A DNA stretch of 35,435 nt from an uncultured Pelagibacteraceae bacterium (GCA_902509725.1 CABWYI010000004.1:1-35435); one strand, 5' to 3'. Counted from the stretch's first letter, positions 24,240 through 32,048 are shown. Program-made: numbers and translations. Notes: generated from the letters alone by a model not told the origin.

Positions 24240-25609
24240 TGGAAAAATCTAACGTCACTCCACTAGTACCAAAAGATAAAAAAGGTAACGATGAAACACT
24301 AGTAAGCTCTCTCTCACCAAGAGAAATTGTTTCAGAACTAGATCGTTTTGTTGTTGGACAAAACAAGGCAAAAAAAGCAGTTGCTGTTGCACTTAGAAAT
24401 AGGTGGAGAAGACAGGCTCTAAAAGGTGAGATGAAGAATGAGGTTTTGCCGAAAAATATTTTAATGATCGGGCCGACTGGTGTTGGAAAAACTGAAATAT
24501 CGAGAAGACTATCAAAGCTGGCTGAGGCTCCATTTGTCAAAGTAGAAGCAACTAGATTTACTGAAGTAGGATATGTTGGTAGAGATGTAGAGCAAATTGT
24601 AAGAGACCTTATTGAGATAGCTATCTCAATGGAAAAAGTGAAAAAAAGAAAAGAAGTTTTTGCTCAAGCACAAAAACTTGCAGAAGAAAAAGTTTTAGAT
24701 GCCCTCGTTGGAAAAAAAGCGAGCCTAGCAACTAGAGAGAGTTTCAGAAAAAGATTAAGAAACGGAGATTTAGACGATAATGAGATCGAAATAGCTGTAA
24801 ATGACTCTGGAGGAAGTAACACATCTTTTGAAATACCTGGAATGCCAGGTGCAAATATTGGTATGATTAATATTGGTGAGATGCTCGGTAAATCTATGGG
24901 ACCAAAAGAAAAAAAAAAGAAAATGAGTGTAAAAGAATCCCATGAAATTTTATTAAATGATGAGTCCGATAAATTAATTGAACAAGATAAGATTATTAAA
25001 GCTGCTAAGATTTCAACTGAAAACAATGGGATTGTATTTCTTGATGAGATAGACAAAATATCTGGCAGAACTGACAGAGTTGGGGGTGATGTTTCAAGAG
25101 AGGGAGTGCAAAGAGATTTGTTGCCTTTAATTGAAGGAACAACTGTTAATACAAAATATGGACCAATCAAAACTGACCATATTTTATTTATTGCTTCTGG
25201 AGCTTTTCAACTCGCAAAACCTTCGGACTTGCTACCTGAGCTACAAGGAAGATTACCAATAAGAGTTGAGCTAGAAGCCTTAACAAGTGAGGACTTTAAA
25301 AGAATTCTTCAAGAACCAGATTACAGTCTGATAAAACAATATGTGGCCTTATTGAAAACTGAAAATGTAGATTTAGAATTTTCTGAAGATGGAATTGATG
25401 CAATCGCAAAAATAGCTTCAGAAGTAAATGCTACTGTTGAAAATATTGGCGCTAGAAGGTTGCACACAATCATTGAAAAGATTTTAGATGAAATTAGTTT
25501 TACAGCTACTGATAGATCTGGAGAAAAAATTATTATAAACAAAGACTATATAAATAAAAATTTAGACAACCTAGTAAAAGATACAGATCTATCAAAATTT
25601 ATTCTTTAA
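24239..25609 (+). CDS. hslU: ATP-dependent protease ATPase subunit HslU
   Basis: The AAA+ unfoldase that feeds HslV. The 456-residue protein has Walker A GPTGVGKT at residues 78-85, '[19 protein letters not shown]' with the pore-loop GYVG, the intermediate (I) domain around residues 110-240, Walker B '[11 protein letters not shown]', sensor '[15 protein letters not shown]' with the Arg finger, and a sensor-2 Arg in '[20 protein letters not shown]'. It ends in 'DLSKFIL', the C-terminal tail that docks into HslV. The convergent sulfotransferase gene ends 3 bases away. Confidence 0.97.
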   Translation: MEKSNVTPLVPKDKKGNDETLVSSLSPREIVSELDRFVVGQNKAKKAVAVALRNRWRRQALKGEMKNEVLPKNILMIGPTGVGKTEISRRLSKLAEAPFVKVEATRFTEVGYVGRDVEQIVRDLIEIAISMEKVKKRKEVFAQAQKLAEEKVLDALVGKKASLATRESFRKRLRNGDLDDNEIEIAVNDSGGSNTSFEIPGMPGANIGMINIGEMLGKSMGPKEKKKKMSVKESHEILLNDESDKLIEQDKIIKAAKISTENNGIVFLDEIDKISGRTDRVGGDVSREGVQRDLLPLIEGTTVNTKYGPIKTDHILFIASGAFQLAKPSDLLPELQGRLPIRVELEALTSEDFKRILQEPDYSLIKQYVALLKTENVDLEFSEDGIDAIAKIASEVNATVENIGARRLHTIIEKILDEISFTATDRSGEKIIINKDYINKNLDNLVKDTDLSKFIL

Positions 25610-25612
25610 AAA

Positions 25613-26440
25613 TTATGTATATGAAAGTTCTTGCATTTCAATTTTAAATGCATTTTCAATTTTTTTTCTATTACTTTGATCTAGAAGTTTGGAAAAATCG
25701 TTTTTTGGTCCAAGGTTAAAGAAGTCTTTTTTTTTGTTATTTTTAGCAACGACACTCTCTGTAAAGCCAAATTTTTTTTCCAATTTTTTCAATTTTTCAA
25801 ATTGTGTTGTTTCGATCACTTTTTTCAACTTATTATTATCAATTTTATATTGAGTGGATAGTAACCTTTCTAAAAATTTTATAATTTTTAGAAAAATAAA
25901 TTCTGGTTTTTTTACTAAATCCTCATATTTTATTAAAAGAAAATTGTTATCAAACTGCTTCCAAGAATTAAAATTAAAATTCCAAGAGCCAACAAATGTT
26001 TGACCACCACCAGAGCCAATACTTCTTTTATTATTTATCATCAGTTCTGTTGATTCATCAGTTGAAATATCATAATGATAAGCTTGTGAGATCACTACAT
26101 TTCTTGGATCTCTTACAATATAAATTACTCCTAAGGAATTTTCCAAATCAGTGAAATTATGACCATTAATTTTACAAAATGAACTATGAGTTTTAAAAAA
26201 TCTTATTGAATTATTATTTTTATTTAAAAGCTTTTGTGCATTTATATAATTTTTTGTTACTTCTGAGTTGTTATCTAAATTTATGTTTAAATCTTTAAAA
26301 TAAATTGGATCAGGAAATTGTGAAATATATTTTAATAGTTCGAAATTAAAGTTTCCATCATTAGAAAAAAAATAACTTCCTAATAAAGATCTTAAGAAAG
26401 TATTTCCACTCTTGGGATAAGATGCGAGCCAGACAATCAT
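25613..26440 (-). CDS. Sulfotransferase-family protein
   Basis: A 275-residue cytosolic-type sulfotransferase. The PAPS 5'-phosphosulfate loop is at the very N-terminus, 'WLASYPKSGNTFLRSLL' (S7-T14), and the 3'-phosphate loop is 'GVIYIVRDPRNVVISQAYHY'. A third conserved piece, 'NFLLIKYEDLVKKPEF', is the usual 'RYEDL' region. The acceptor is unknown; modification of a surface glycan or small metabolite is possible. The gene is placed between the Smr gene (ATGA overlap) and hslU, and with the Asn/Lys-rich composition it looks like an accessory gene added to a conserved neighbourhood. Confidence 0.88.
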   Translation of the reverse strand: MIVWLASYPKSGNTFLRSLLGSYFFSNDGNFNFELLKYISQFPDPIYFKDLNINLDNNSEVTKNYINAQKLLNKNNNSIRFFKTHSSFCKINGHNFTDLENSLGVIYIVRDPRNVVISQAYHYDISTDESTELMINNKRSIGSGGGQTFVGSWNFNFNSWKQFDNNFLLIKYEDLVKKPEFIFLKIIKFLERLLSTQYKIDNNKLKKVIETTQFEKLKKLEKKFGFTESVVAKNNKKKDFFNLGPKNDFSKLLDQSNRKKIENAFKIEMQELSYT

Positions 26441-26856
26441 TTATCTTTTCTCTTTTTCAAATGAATATAAAATGCGCCACTTCCCCCATCTTCAATATTT
26501 GCCTCTTCAATGTTATTTATTTTGCTCATTAATTCATTATCACTTTTAATAAATTCAGGTACAGAATGTTTTAATATTCCTAAATTTTTTGAAATATAAG
26601 GGTCACTCTCATTTTTAGAATGAAGTCCCTTTCCAGTTACAATAACTAATTTTTTTATCCCGTTATTATAGGAGTGTTTAATTAGTTCTTTTATTTTTAT
26701 GTTTGCTTCATCTAAAGAATAACCATGAAGGTCAAAAGTATCAGTGTGTTTGGTTAAATTTTTTTCTAGATTATAATCTTTATCTGGTAAAGTTTCTTTT
26801 TCAGATAAAAAATTTTCCCAGTCTTTTTTATCTTTATCTGAAATTTTACTATTCAA
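26437..26856 (-). CDS. Smr (MutS2-type small nuclease) domain protein
   Basis: A 139-residue protein. The N-terminal helical part 'SDKDKKDWENFLSEKETLPD' is typical of alphaproteobacterial Smr proteins, and the Smr domain runs from about residue 39: 'DTFDLHGYSLDEANIKIKELI' (the DLHG motif), 'KLVIVTGKGLHSKNE' (the TGKG motif) and 'GGSGAFYIHLKKRK' at the end (GGxGA, L-K). Smr domains act as endonucleases on nucleic acids, including RNA in ribosome rescue. The start is TTG at 26856, directly after the stop of the Tim44-like gene; no in-frame ATG exists before the domain. Confidence 0.9.
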   Translation of the reverse strand: MNSKISDKDKKDWENFLSEKETLPDKDYNLEKNLTKHTDTFDLHGYSLDEANIKIKELIKHSYNNGIKKLVIVTGKGLHSKNESDPYISKNLGILKHSVPEFIKSDNELMSKINNIEEANIEDGGSGAFYIHLKKRKDK

Positions 26857-27453
26857 TTAGTTTAATGTTTCTGAAAGCTGCCAATTCGGATTATTTGATC
26901 GAGTGTCTCTTGAAAAAACCCAAGTATCATATATTTTTTTAATCTTTTCAGGGTCACCTGACACAATTTTTCTTTCTCTATCACGAACACAAGTAATAAC
27001 TTCACTCACAAAATCAACCGTTACATTTAAGGTACTATCTATTTTTTTATGATCTTTAATGTCTGCTGAATTAATACCAATAAAAATAATTTCAGCATGA
27101 TGTCCTCTTTTGCCTCTTTCTTGCAATGCAAAATTAAATTGATCATAAATTTTTTTACTTAAAAGCGATTTACTTTTAGTCAACTTATTATCTTCATCAC
27201 TAAAGTCTGTAATAATTGTCTCATAAGCAATTTTTGCACCATTTAAAAATTCTTTTTTGGCAGTATCATCAAATTCTTCATTTTTTTTTATATTCTTTTC
27301 TAAATTTACTTTTTTTATAATTTCTTTGAATTCAGCAGGCGCTTTACCTTCAAAACCTGTTCTTTTGCCCAAAATTCCTCTTAATCTTAAAAAAATGAAG
27401 CCAGCTATCATTGCGAGCAATATAATATCAATATATTCTAAACTATAATTCAT
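26857..27453 (-). CDS. Tim44-like domain membrane protein
   Basis: A 198-residue protein with one N-terminal transmembrane segment (about residues 3-21, LEYIDIILLAMIAGFIFL) and 'RLRGILGKRTGFEG', the characteristic start of alphaproteobacterial Tim44 homologues (TimA). The C-terminal Tim44-like fold has 'AEIIFIGINSADIKDHKK', 'DFVSEVITCVRDRE' and 'DTWVFSRDTRSNNPNWQLSET'. In mitochondria Tim44 tethers the import motor; the bacterial role is not settled. I chose the ATG at 27453 because the family starts just before the membrane segment; an in-frame start at 27495 would add 14 residues. It is divergent from fxsA and stands next to secB, as in other alphaproteobacteria. Confidence 0.88.
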   Translation of the reverse strand: MNYSLEYIDIILLAMIAGFIFLRLRGILGKRTGFEGKAPAEFKEIIKKVNLEKNIKKNEEFDDTAKKEFLNGAKIAYETIITDFSDEDNKLTKSKSLLSKKIYDQFNFALQERGKRGHHAEIIFIGINSADIKDHKKIDSTLNVTVDFVSEVITCVRDRERKIVSGDPEKIKKIYDTWVFSRDTRSNNPNWQLSETLN

Positions 27454-27510
27454 ATCCTGATAGTAATTACTCTGTTGATTAATTTCAACCAACAATTAAA
27501 TTAAAGACAA

Positions 27511-27936
27511 ATGAACACACTGATTTTATCGATCGTTTTGGTCCCAATTATTGAGATTTATCTTTTTATAAAAATAGGTTCTCAAATTGGAGCGTTTAAT
27601 ACTATTTTGCTAATATTTTTTACAGCTATAACAGGTATTTTTTATGCAAGATATGAAGGTTTAAATACTTTGCGCTCCGGCTTTTCACAGATAATAAGCA
27701 ATGAAACTCCGGCGTATGAAATTATCTCAGGGGCCGCAATAGCATTTGGAGCTTTACTTCTAATTATACCTGGATTTGCAACAGATATATTGGGTTTTTT
27801 GATAATTTTTCCACTAACTAGAAAACTTTTTTTTAGTAAATTTTCCAATAAGTTAAAAAAAAAGAACGAACAAAAAAAAAATTTTATTGATGGCGAATAT
27901 GAAGATATAGGAGATGATGATGACAGAAAAATTTAA
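27511..27936 (+). CDS. fxsA: FxsA family membrane protein
   Basis: A 141-residue inner-membrane protein of the FxsA (UPF0716) family. It begins 'LILSIVLVPIIEIYLFIKIGSQIGAFNTILLI' with the family's conserved 'P-x-x-E-I' in the first segment, then 'TGIFYARYEGL' and 'IAFGALLLIIPGFATDILGFLIIFPLTRKL', followed by a charged cytoplasmic tail. FxsA overexpression blocks phage F exclusion in E. coli, but its normal function is unknown. It overlaps secB and together they form the fxsA-secB pair seen in related genomes. Confidence 0.93.
   Translation: MNTLILSIVLVPIIEIYLFIKIGSQIGAFNTILLIFFTAITGIFYARYEGLNTLRSGFSQIISNETPAYEIISGAAIAFGALLLIIPGFATDILGFLIIFPLTRKLFFSKFSNKLKKKNEQKKNFIDGEYEDIGDDDDRKI
27909..27913 (+). 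promoter_or_regulatory. Ribosome binding site deciding the secB start
   Basis: AGGAG lies inside the end of fxsA. Three ATG codons follow in a row (27914, 27917, 27920). The AGGAG touches the first and is 6 bases from the third, which is the optimal distance, so 27920 is favoured. Confidence 0.6.
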
Positions 27937-28342
27937 AATTCTTGCAAAGTACATTAAAGATATGTCGAGCGAAACACCAGACGTTGAAACTTTTTTATTT
28001 GTTAAAGATAATATTTCTAAATATCAATTAAATATAGATATTAATTCCAAGGCAATAAAAAATAAACTTATAGAAGTTAACACAACTCTAAAATTTGAAG
28101 ACAAAGAACCCAACGAAAAAAAATCTTACTACGAAGTAGTTTATGCGGCCATCATAAAGGTAAATGATGAAGTTAAAGAAAAAAAAGATTTAGAAAAAAT
28201 AATCCTTTGCGATGTTCCAACTAAAATTTATCCAGAATTAGAAAGTTCTTTTCTAAACTTAATACATAATTCAGGTCATCCAGGAATTAAAATTGAAAAA
28301 AAAATAGATTTTAACAAATTATACAATGAAAGATTTAATTAA
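27920..28342 (+). CDS. secB: Protein-export chaperone SecB
   Basis: A homotetrameric chaperone that keeps preproteins unfolded and delivers them to SecA. From the ATG at 27920 the product is 140 residues. Recognisable parts are 'ILAKYIKDMSSETPD' (family: YIKDLSFENP), 'LNIDINSKAI', 'SYYEVVYAAIIKVND', 'CDVPTKIYPE' and 'IHNSGHPGIKIEKKIDFNKLYNE', where the usual 'GFPPxxLxPIDFxxLY' tail has diverged. The gene overlaps fxsA by 17 bases and the convergent dnaQ by 4. Confidence 0.93.
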   Translation: MTEKFKILAKYIKDMSSETPDVETFLFVKDNISKYQLNIDINSKAIKNKLIEVNTTLKFEDKEPNEKKSYYEVVYAAIIKVNDEVKEKKDLEKIILCDVPTKIYPELESSFLNLIHNSGHPGIKIEKKIDFNKLYNERFN

Positions 28343-29001
28343 TAAAAATTTTTTTTTAAATTTTGTTTTATATAATTTTTATGCTCTTGAATTTCACTTG
28401 CAGTTGGAGCAATTACCTTTTTACAATATTTAGTGCTAGACGGTCCTTTTTCTTTATTTCCAGTAACTATATTTTGAAAGTTTAGTTTCGGTTCTTTTTG
28501 ATCAATTAAGTTTATATATACTTTAGATAGTAAATCGCAATCAATTAAAGCTGTATGATTTACTCTTTTAGAATTATCAATTCTGTATTTTTTACATAGT
28601 GCATCAAGACTTATCGAAGAACCAGGAAATTTTTCTCTAGCTAAAATTAAAGTATCCACCACTTCATTCTTAATATTTTTTTGACCAATCTTTTTCAACT
28701 CGTTATTTAGATGTGATAAGTCAAATTCTGCATTATGTATAATTAATTTTTTGTCTTGAATAAAATTAAGAAATTCATCAGCTATTTCTGAAAACTTTTT
28801 TTTATCCGATAAAAATTCATCTGAATATCCGTGTACCTCTAAAGCTTTCTCTGAGACTTTTCGTTCAGGATTAAGAAAGCAGTGAAAAGTATTTTTTGTC
28901 GGAATTAAATTATCTAACTCTATACAACCTATTTCAACGATACGATGACCATCTTTTACCGAAATACCAGTCGTTTCAGTGTCTAACACTATTTCTTTCA
29001 T
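28339..29001 (-). CDS. dnaQ: DNA polymerase III epsilon subunit (3'-5' exonuclease)
   Basis: The proofreading subunit of the replicative polymerase. The 220-residue protein has the DEDDh exonuclease residues: D7 and E9 in 'EIVLDTETTGI', D94 in 'IIHNAEFDLSHL', H149 and D154 in 'RVNHTALIDCDLL'. A C-terminal tail of about 45 residues ends in the region expected to bind the alpha subunit. Its ATG shares bases with the coaE stop (TAATG). Location in this cluster beside coaE and aroE is the standard alphaproteobacterial order. Confidence 0.95.
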   Translation of the reverse strand: MKEIVLDTETTGISVKDGHRIVEIGCIELDNLIPTKNTFHCFLNPERKVSEKALEVHGYSDEFLSDKKKFSEIADEFLNFIQDKKLIIHNAEFDLSHLNNELKKIGQKNIKNEVVDTLILAREKFPGSSISLDALCKKYRIDNSKRVNHTALIDCDLLSKVYINLIDQKEPKLNFQNIVTGNKEKGPSSTKYCKKVIAPTASEIQEHKNYIKQNLKKNFY

Positions 29002-29570
29002 TATAAAATTACTTCCAGAATTTGTTTAACATATTTTTTTGCAGTTTTAATTTTAAAATTGTTATTAATAATAAAAGTCGATTTCTTTCTCTTTTTTTCT
29101 ATCGGAAGCTGTATTTTTTTAAATTTGTTTAATATTGATACATTATAATTTTGTCTTTTTTTCAATCTTTTGATTATCTCTTTCTTCTTACTGTTAACGA
29201 ATACAATAATATCTTTTTTTTTATTTAATTTATTTTCCAAATACAAAGGAATATCTAAAACAACTATTTCGTTCCTCTTTTTTCTTTTTATAAAATTTTC
29301 TAATTTTTTTCTAACAATAGGATGTACTATTTTAACGATTATTTTAAGATTTTCTTTTTTTTGTAATATTATATTTACAAGATCCTTTTTTTTTAAAGGA
29401 AATGAAGAAACATAATTTGGAAATTTTTTCTTAATCTTTCTAAAACAATTTTTGTCATTTTTATATATTCCTGAGACAACCCTATCTGCATTAAAGACTG
29501 GATAACCAAACAATTTTGCAATAAACGATTTTCCAGATCCAATATCACCTACTATCGCAATTCTAATCAT
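29001..29570 (-). CDS. coaE: Dephospho-CoA kinase
   Basis: Phosphorylates the 3'-hydroxyl of dephospho-CoA, the last step of CoA synthesis. The 189-residue P-loop kinase has Walker A GDIGSGKS at residues 8-15, 'VFNADRVVSGIY' (family: DADxxxH), 'KIVHPIVRKKLENFI' and 'VVLDIPLYLENKL', the usual VxDxPLLFE region. It is extraordinarily lysine- and isoleucine-rich, one of the most AT-biased genes here, and some otherwise common residues are replaced. It overlaps aroE by 8 bases and dnaQ by one. Confidence 0.93.
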   Translation of the reverse strand: MIRIAIVGDIGSGKSFIAKLFGYPVFNADRVVSGIYKNDKNCFRKIKKKFPNYVSSFPLKKKDLVNIILQKKENLKIIVKIVHPIVRKKLENFIKRKKRNEIVVLDIPLYLENKLNKKKDIIVFVNSKKKEIIKRLKKRQNYNVSILNKFKKIQLPIEKKRKKSTFIINNNFKIKTAKKYVKQILEVIL

Positions 29571-30360
29571 TTTCTAAAAAATTTAATAATTCTGTATCTA
29601 TTGTTGGTAAAATATCGTGCCAAATTTCAAAAGATTTTTGAGCCTGGTAAACAAACATCATTTTACCATTTAAAGTTTTATGTCCAAATTTTTTTGCTTC
29701 ACTTAAAAAATTAGTCATCGGAGGATTATAAATAACGTCATAAAAAAATTTTTGTGGTTCAATTTTATTAAAATCTATATTCAATTTATCAGACTCTTTT
29801 AAACCCAGGCTGGTTGCGTTGATGTAGAAATCACAATTCACAATATTATCAATATTTATTTCCTCTATATCTGGGAACCTTAATTTAAGGGTTTTGATTG
29901 GCTCTGAAGATCTATTTGTAATAAATATTTTCTTTATACCCAAGTTATTTAAAGCAAGGATAATTGATGGCACCACGCCCCCCGCTCCATAAATTAGAGC
30001 AGTTTTGCCCTTTGTTTCTATATTCAAATTTGTAATAGACATTTCAAATCCAAAAACATCAGTGTTATCACCATAAACTTTTCCATTTTTTTTACATATG
30101 GTATTCACAGAATTTGTTTTTTTTGCTGTACCAGATAGAGCATCAATATGGTTAATTACCTCTTTTTTAAAAGGAACTGTTACATTCATTCCAAATAATT
30201 TTTCGTTCTTAATATCATTTATAATTTCATTGATTTTATTAGCTTCGGTCATCTTTTTTTCATAAATTGCGTCAATGTTATTTTTTTTAAACCAATAATT
30301 GTGAAGCTTAGGAGAAAGAGAGTGACTTATTGGATTTCCAATTATTAAATGTTTTTTCAT
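29563..30360 (-). CDS. aroE: Shikimate dehydrogenase (NADP+)
   Basis: Reduces 3-dehydroshikimate to shikimate in aromatic amino acid synthesis. The 265-residue enzyme has 'IGNPISHSLSPKLHN', the substrate loop 'GMNVTVPFKK' with catalytic K65, 'GDNTDVFGFE' with D101, the NADP-binding 'ALIYGAGGVVPSIILAL' and 'FITNRS', and 'YDVIYNPPMTNFL' near the end. It begins one base after the maf stop. Confidence 0.96.
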   Translation of the reverse strand: MKKHLIIGNPISHSLSPKLHNYWFKKNNIDAIYEKKMTEANKINEIINDIKNEKLFGMNVTVPFKKEVINHIDALSGTAKKTNSVNTICKKNGKVYGDNTDVFGFEMSITNLNIETKGKTALIYGAGGVVPSIILALNNLGIKKIFITNRSSEPIKTLKLRFPDIEEINIDNIVNCDFYINATSLGLKESDKLNIDFNKIEPQKFFYDVIYNPPMTNFLSEAKKFGHKTLNGKMMFVYQAQKSFEIWHDILPTIDTELLNFLEND

Positions 30361-30361
30361 T

Positions 30362-30949
30362 TTAAATATCTAATTTTTTTAAATATTCCTTAATTTTCTT
30401 AACTGGCAACCCCATTATTGTATCTTCGTCTCCTTCAATTTTTTCAAACAAGATTTTACCTGCTCCCTCAATTTGATAAACATTATAAGCATATAAATTT
30501 GCATCGCTAATCTTTTTCAAATAATTTTCCAATTCCAGTTGTGTAAAGTTTTTCATTGTTAGTTTTGCCTTATCAGTATAATTCCATACCATACTACCAT
30601 TCATTGAAATACAAACAGAGCTAATCAAGTGGTGTTTTTTATTATTTAATTTTTTTAAAATTTCTAGTGCCTCTATTCTATTTTGTGGTTTTGAAATAAT
30701 TTCATTATTTAAGCTTATTACACTATCAGCGCCAATGACAATTTCATTTGGTTTGCTCATGCTTATTTTGTTTGCTTTTACCTCAGCTAAGTTTTTAGAA
30801 ATTATTTCTGGTGTTGCTTTTTCTTTTTGTAGACTTTTTTTTATAATATCCTCGTCGATATTTGAAGGCACGACATAACATTTTATATTATTTTTTTTTA
30901 ATATTTCTTCTCTGACTTTGCTTTTGGAAGCAAGAATTATGTTAGGCAT
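30362..30949 (-). CDS. maf: Maf-like nucleoside triphosphate pyrophosphatase
   Basis: A 195-residue house-cleaning nucleotide pyrophosphatase of the Maf/Ham1 fold. Diagnostic parts are 'IILASKSKVREEILKK' (S-x-S-x-R-x-x-x-L), 'SKNLAEVKANKI', the catalytic Asp in 'IVIGADSVISL', 'ALEILKKLNNKKHHLISSVCI' and 'IEGDEDTIMGLPVKKI' (family: V-x-G-x-x-x-x-V-x-G-L-P). The branch-level substrate (dTTP/UTP or other) cannot be told with confidence. It overlaps ppsR by 8 bases. Confidence 0.95.
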   Translation of the reverse strand: MPNIILASKSKVREEILKKNNIKCYVVPSNIDEDIIKKSLQKEKATPEIISKNLAEVKANKISMSKPNEIVIGADSVISLNNEIISKPQNRIEALEILKKLNNKKHHLISSVCISMNGSMVWNYTDKAKLTMKNFTQLELENYLKKISDANLYAYNVYQIEGAGKILFEKIEGDEDTIMGLPVKKIKEYLKKLDI

Positions 30950-31766
30950 TTTGTTTATAAATTTCGTATATTTTTATAATTGATGCAGCAGTTTCTTCCA
31001 CTGATTTTCTTGTGACATCAATAGTTGGCCACTTATATTTTTTAAAAGTATTTTTTGCGCCATTAACTTCCAGTCTTATTTTTTCCAAATCTGTATAAGA
31101 TTTATTCTCTTTTTCTTTTATAGAATTCATTCTGTTCTTCCTAATATCAGCAAGTCTTTCTGGTTCCGTGTTTAACCCTACAACACAAGTAATCTTGGGA
31201 TTTTTTTTAAGAGTTTGTGGAATAGAGTTTTCGTTGACCATTGGAATGTTGGATGTTTTAAAGCCTTTATTGGCTAAATAAATTGATGTTGGTGTTTTAC
31301 TTGTTCTACTTACACCTAATAAAATAATATCGGATTTGGTAATTTCTTTAATTAAATTTCCGTCATCATGATTCATTGTAAATTGTATTGCCTCTATTCT
31401 TTTATAATATTCATCATTCAACACATGTTGGCCGCTAGGTAAATGTGATGCTTTTTGATTTAAAAGCTTTGAGAAACTTAATATCAAATCACCCAAGACG
31501 CCAAAACAGGGTATTTTTTTTTCCCCAGAAGTGTTGGCAAGATATTTTGCTAGGTTGCTGTCCACAATTGTGTAAAGAATAACAGAATTTGAATTTTTTT
31601 CTGCGGTCGAAAGAATTTTTAATACTTGATTTTGAGTTCTTGTAAATGAATATGAATGAACTTTATAATCAATGTTTTTGAACTGGGCTTTTATAGCTAA
31701 GAAAATTCTATCCAACGTTTCCCCGGTAGAGTCTGATATTAGGTAAATTTGATAAGTATTATCCAT
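30942..31766 (-). CDS. ppsR: Pyruvate phosphate dikinase / PEP synthase regulatory protein (bifunctional kinase-phosphorylase)
   Basis: A 274-residue DUF299 (PSRP) protein that phosphorylates and dephosphorylates a threonine on pyruvate phosphate dikinase or PEP synthase, switching pyruvate-PEP interconversion. It begins 'YLISDSTGETLDRI', has the ADP-binding P-loop GVSRTSKT at residues 151-158 in 'DIILLGVSRTSKTPTSIYLA', 'VVGLNTEPERLADIRKNR' and 'WPTIDVTRKSVEETAASII'. It is the first gene of ppsR-maf-aroE-coaE-dnaQ and faces hemE across the proposed origin. Its dikinase target is not in the window. Confidence 0.95.
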   Translation of the reverse strand: MDNTYQIYLISDSTGETLDRIFLAIKAQFKNIDYKVHSYSFTRTQNQVLKILSTAEKNSNSVILYTIVDSNLAKYLANTSGEKKIPCFGVLGDLILSFSKLLNQKASHLPSGQHVLNDEYYKRIEAIQFTMNHDDGNLIKEITKSDIILLGVSRTSKTPTSIYLANKGFKTSNIPMVNENSIPQTLKKNPKITCVVGLNTEPERLADIRKNRMNSIKEKENKSYTDLEKIRLEVNGAKNTFKKYKWPTIDVTRKSVEETAASIIKIYEIYKQNA

Positions 31767-31817
31767 GTATTAATTGTAAGTAACTTTGTATAATTTTAAT
31801 CATAATATCAATTCATA

Positions 31818-31826
31818 TTATTTACA
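31818..31826 (+). promoter_or_regulatory. DnaA box-like site TTATTTACA
   Basis: One mismatch to TTATNCACA (T for C at position 6). It lies in the left part of the proposed origin and is weak on its own. Confidence 0.3.
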
Positions 31827-31850
31827 AATATCTCCTGTAAAACACCCTTT

Positions 31851-31859
31851 TTATCAACA
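31851..31859 (+). promoter_or_regulatory. DnaA box-like site TTATCAACA
   Basis: One mismatch to TTATNCACA, and the same TTATNAACA variant that recurs at 31902, 31955 and 31977 on the other strand. Confidence 0.35.
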
Positions 31860-31901
31860 TTAATAAACACATGTATATTTTCTTAGAATAAATAAAACAT
31901 T

Positions 31902-31910
31902 TGTTTATAA
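31902..31910 (-). promoter_or_regulatory. DnaA box-like site TTATAAACA
   Basis: The minus strand reads TTATAAACA, one mismatch to TTATNCACA; the same nonamer recurs exactly at 31977-31985. Confidence 0.35.
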
Positions 31911-31954
31911 AGCTTCAATTTGGTTAATATATTTAATAAATATTTCGTTTTAAA

Positions 31955-31963
31955 TGTTAATAA
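31955..31963 (-). promoter_or_regulatory. DnaA box-like site TTATTAACA
   Basis: The minus strand reads TTATTAACA, one mismatch to TTATNCACA. It overlaps the TTAA-N7-TTAA site at 31957-31971, so the two binding proteins could compete. Confidence 0.35.
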
Positions 31964-31971
31964 CAAGTTAA
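31957..31971 (+). promoter_or_regulatory. Perfect CtrA-type site TTAA-N7-TTAA
   Basis: TTAA, seven bases (TAACAAG), TTAA. This is the full CtrA recognition pattern. In Caulobacter such sites in the origin let CtrA block initiation. The motif can occur by chance at this base composition, so the call depends on position. Confidence 0.4.
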
Positions 31972-31976
31972 TAAAA

Positions 31977-31985
31977 TGTTTATAA
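31977..31985 (-). promoter_or_regulatory. DnaA box-like site TTATAAACA (second copy)
   Basis: The minus strand reads TTATAAACA, identical to the site at 31902-31910 and 14 bases from the consensus box at 31999. Confidence 0.35.
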
Positions 31986-31998
31986 AACTTAATTACCA

Positions 31999-32007
31999 TT
32001 ATTCACA
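31999..32007 (+). promoter_or_regulatory. Consensus DnaA box TTATTCACA
   Basis: An exact match to TTATNCACA. It lies 42 bases upstream of the hemE ATG, at the right-hand end of the cluster of near-boxes. Confidence 0.6.
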
Positions 32008-32048
32008 GGACTTAATATTACTAATACTAATTATATTTATTTATTTAT

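Larger units (their letters stand above)
31767..32048. other. Proposed chromosomal replication origin (oriC) between ppsR and hemE
   Basis: This 282-base gap is the longest gene-free stretch in the window. It is extremely AT-rich and genes point away from it on both sides. It contains one consensus DnaA box and several near-boxes, a perfect TTAA-N7-TTAA site, and long A/T-only runs (for example 31921-31945) that could unwind. The Caulobacter origin also lies beside hemE and has CtrA sites. It must also carry the ppsR and hemE promoters. No RNA gene or conserved ORF is seen in it. Confidence 0.6.

Noticed and set aside
24664..25170. Long antisense frame (168 codons) within hslU
   Set aside because: A shadow of hslU on the opposite strand, low in complexity, with no recognisable domain.
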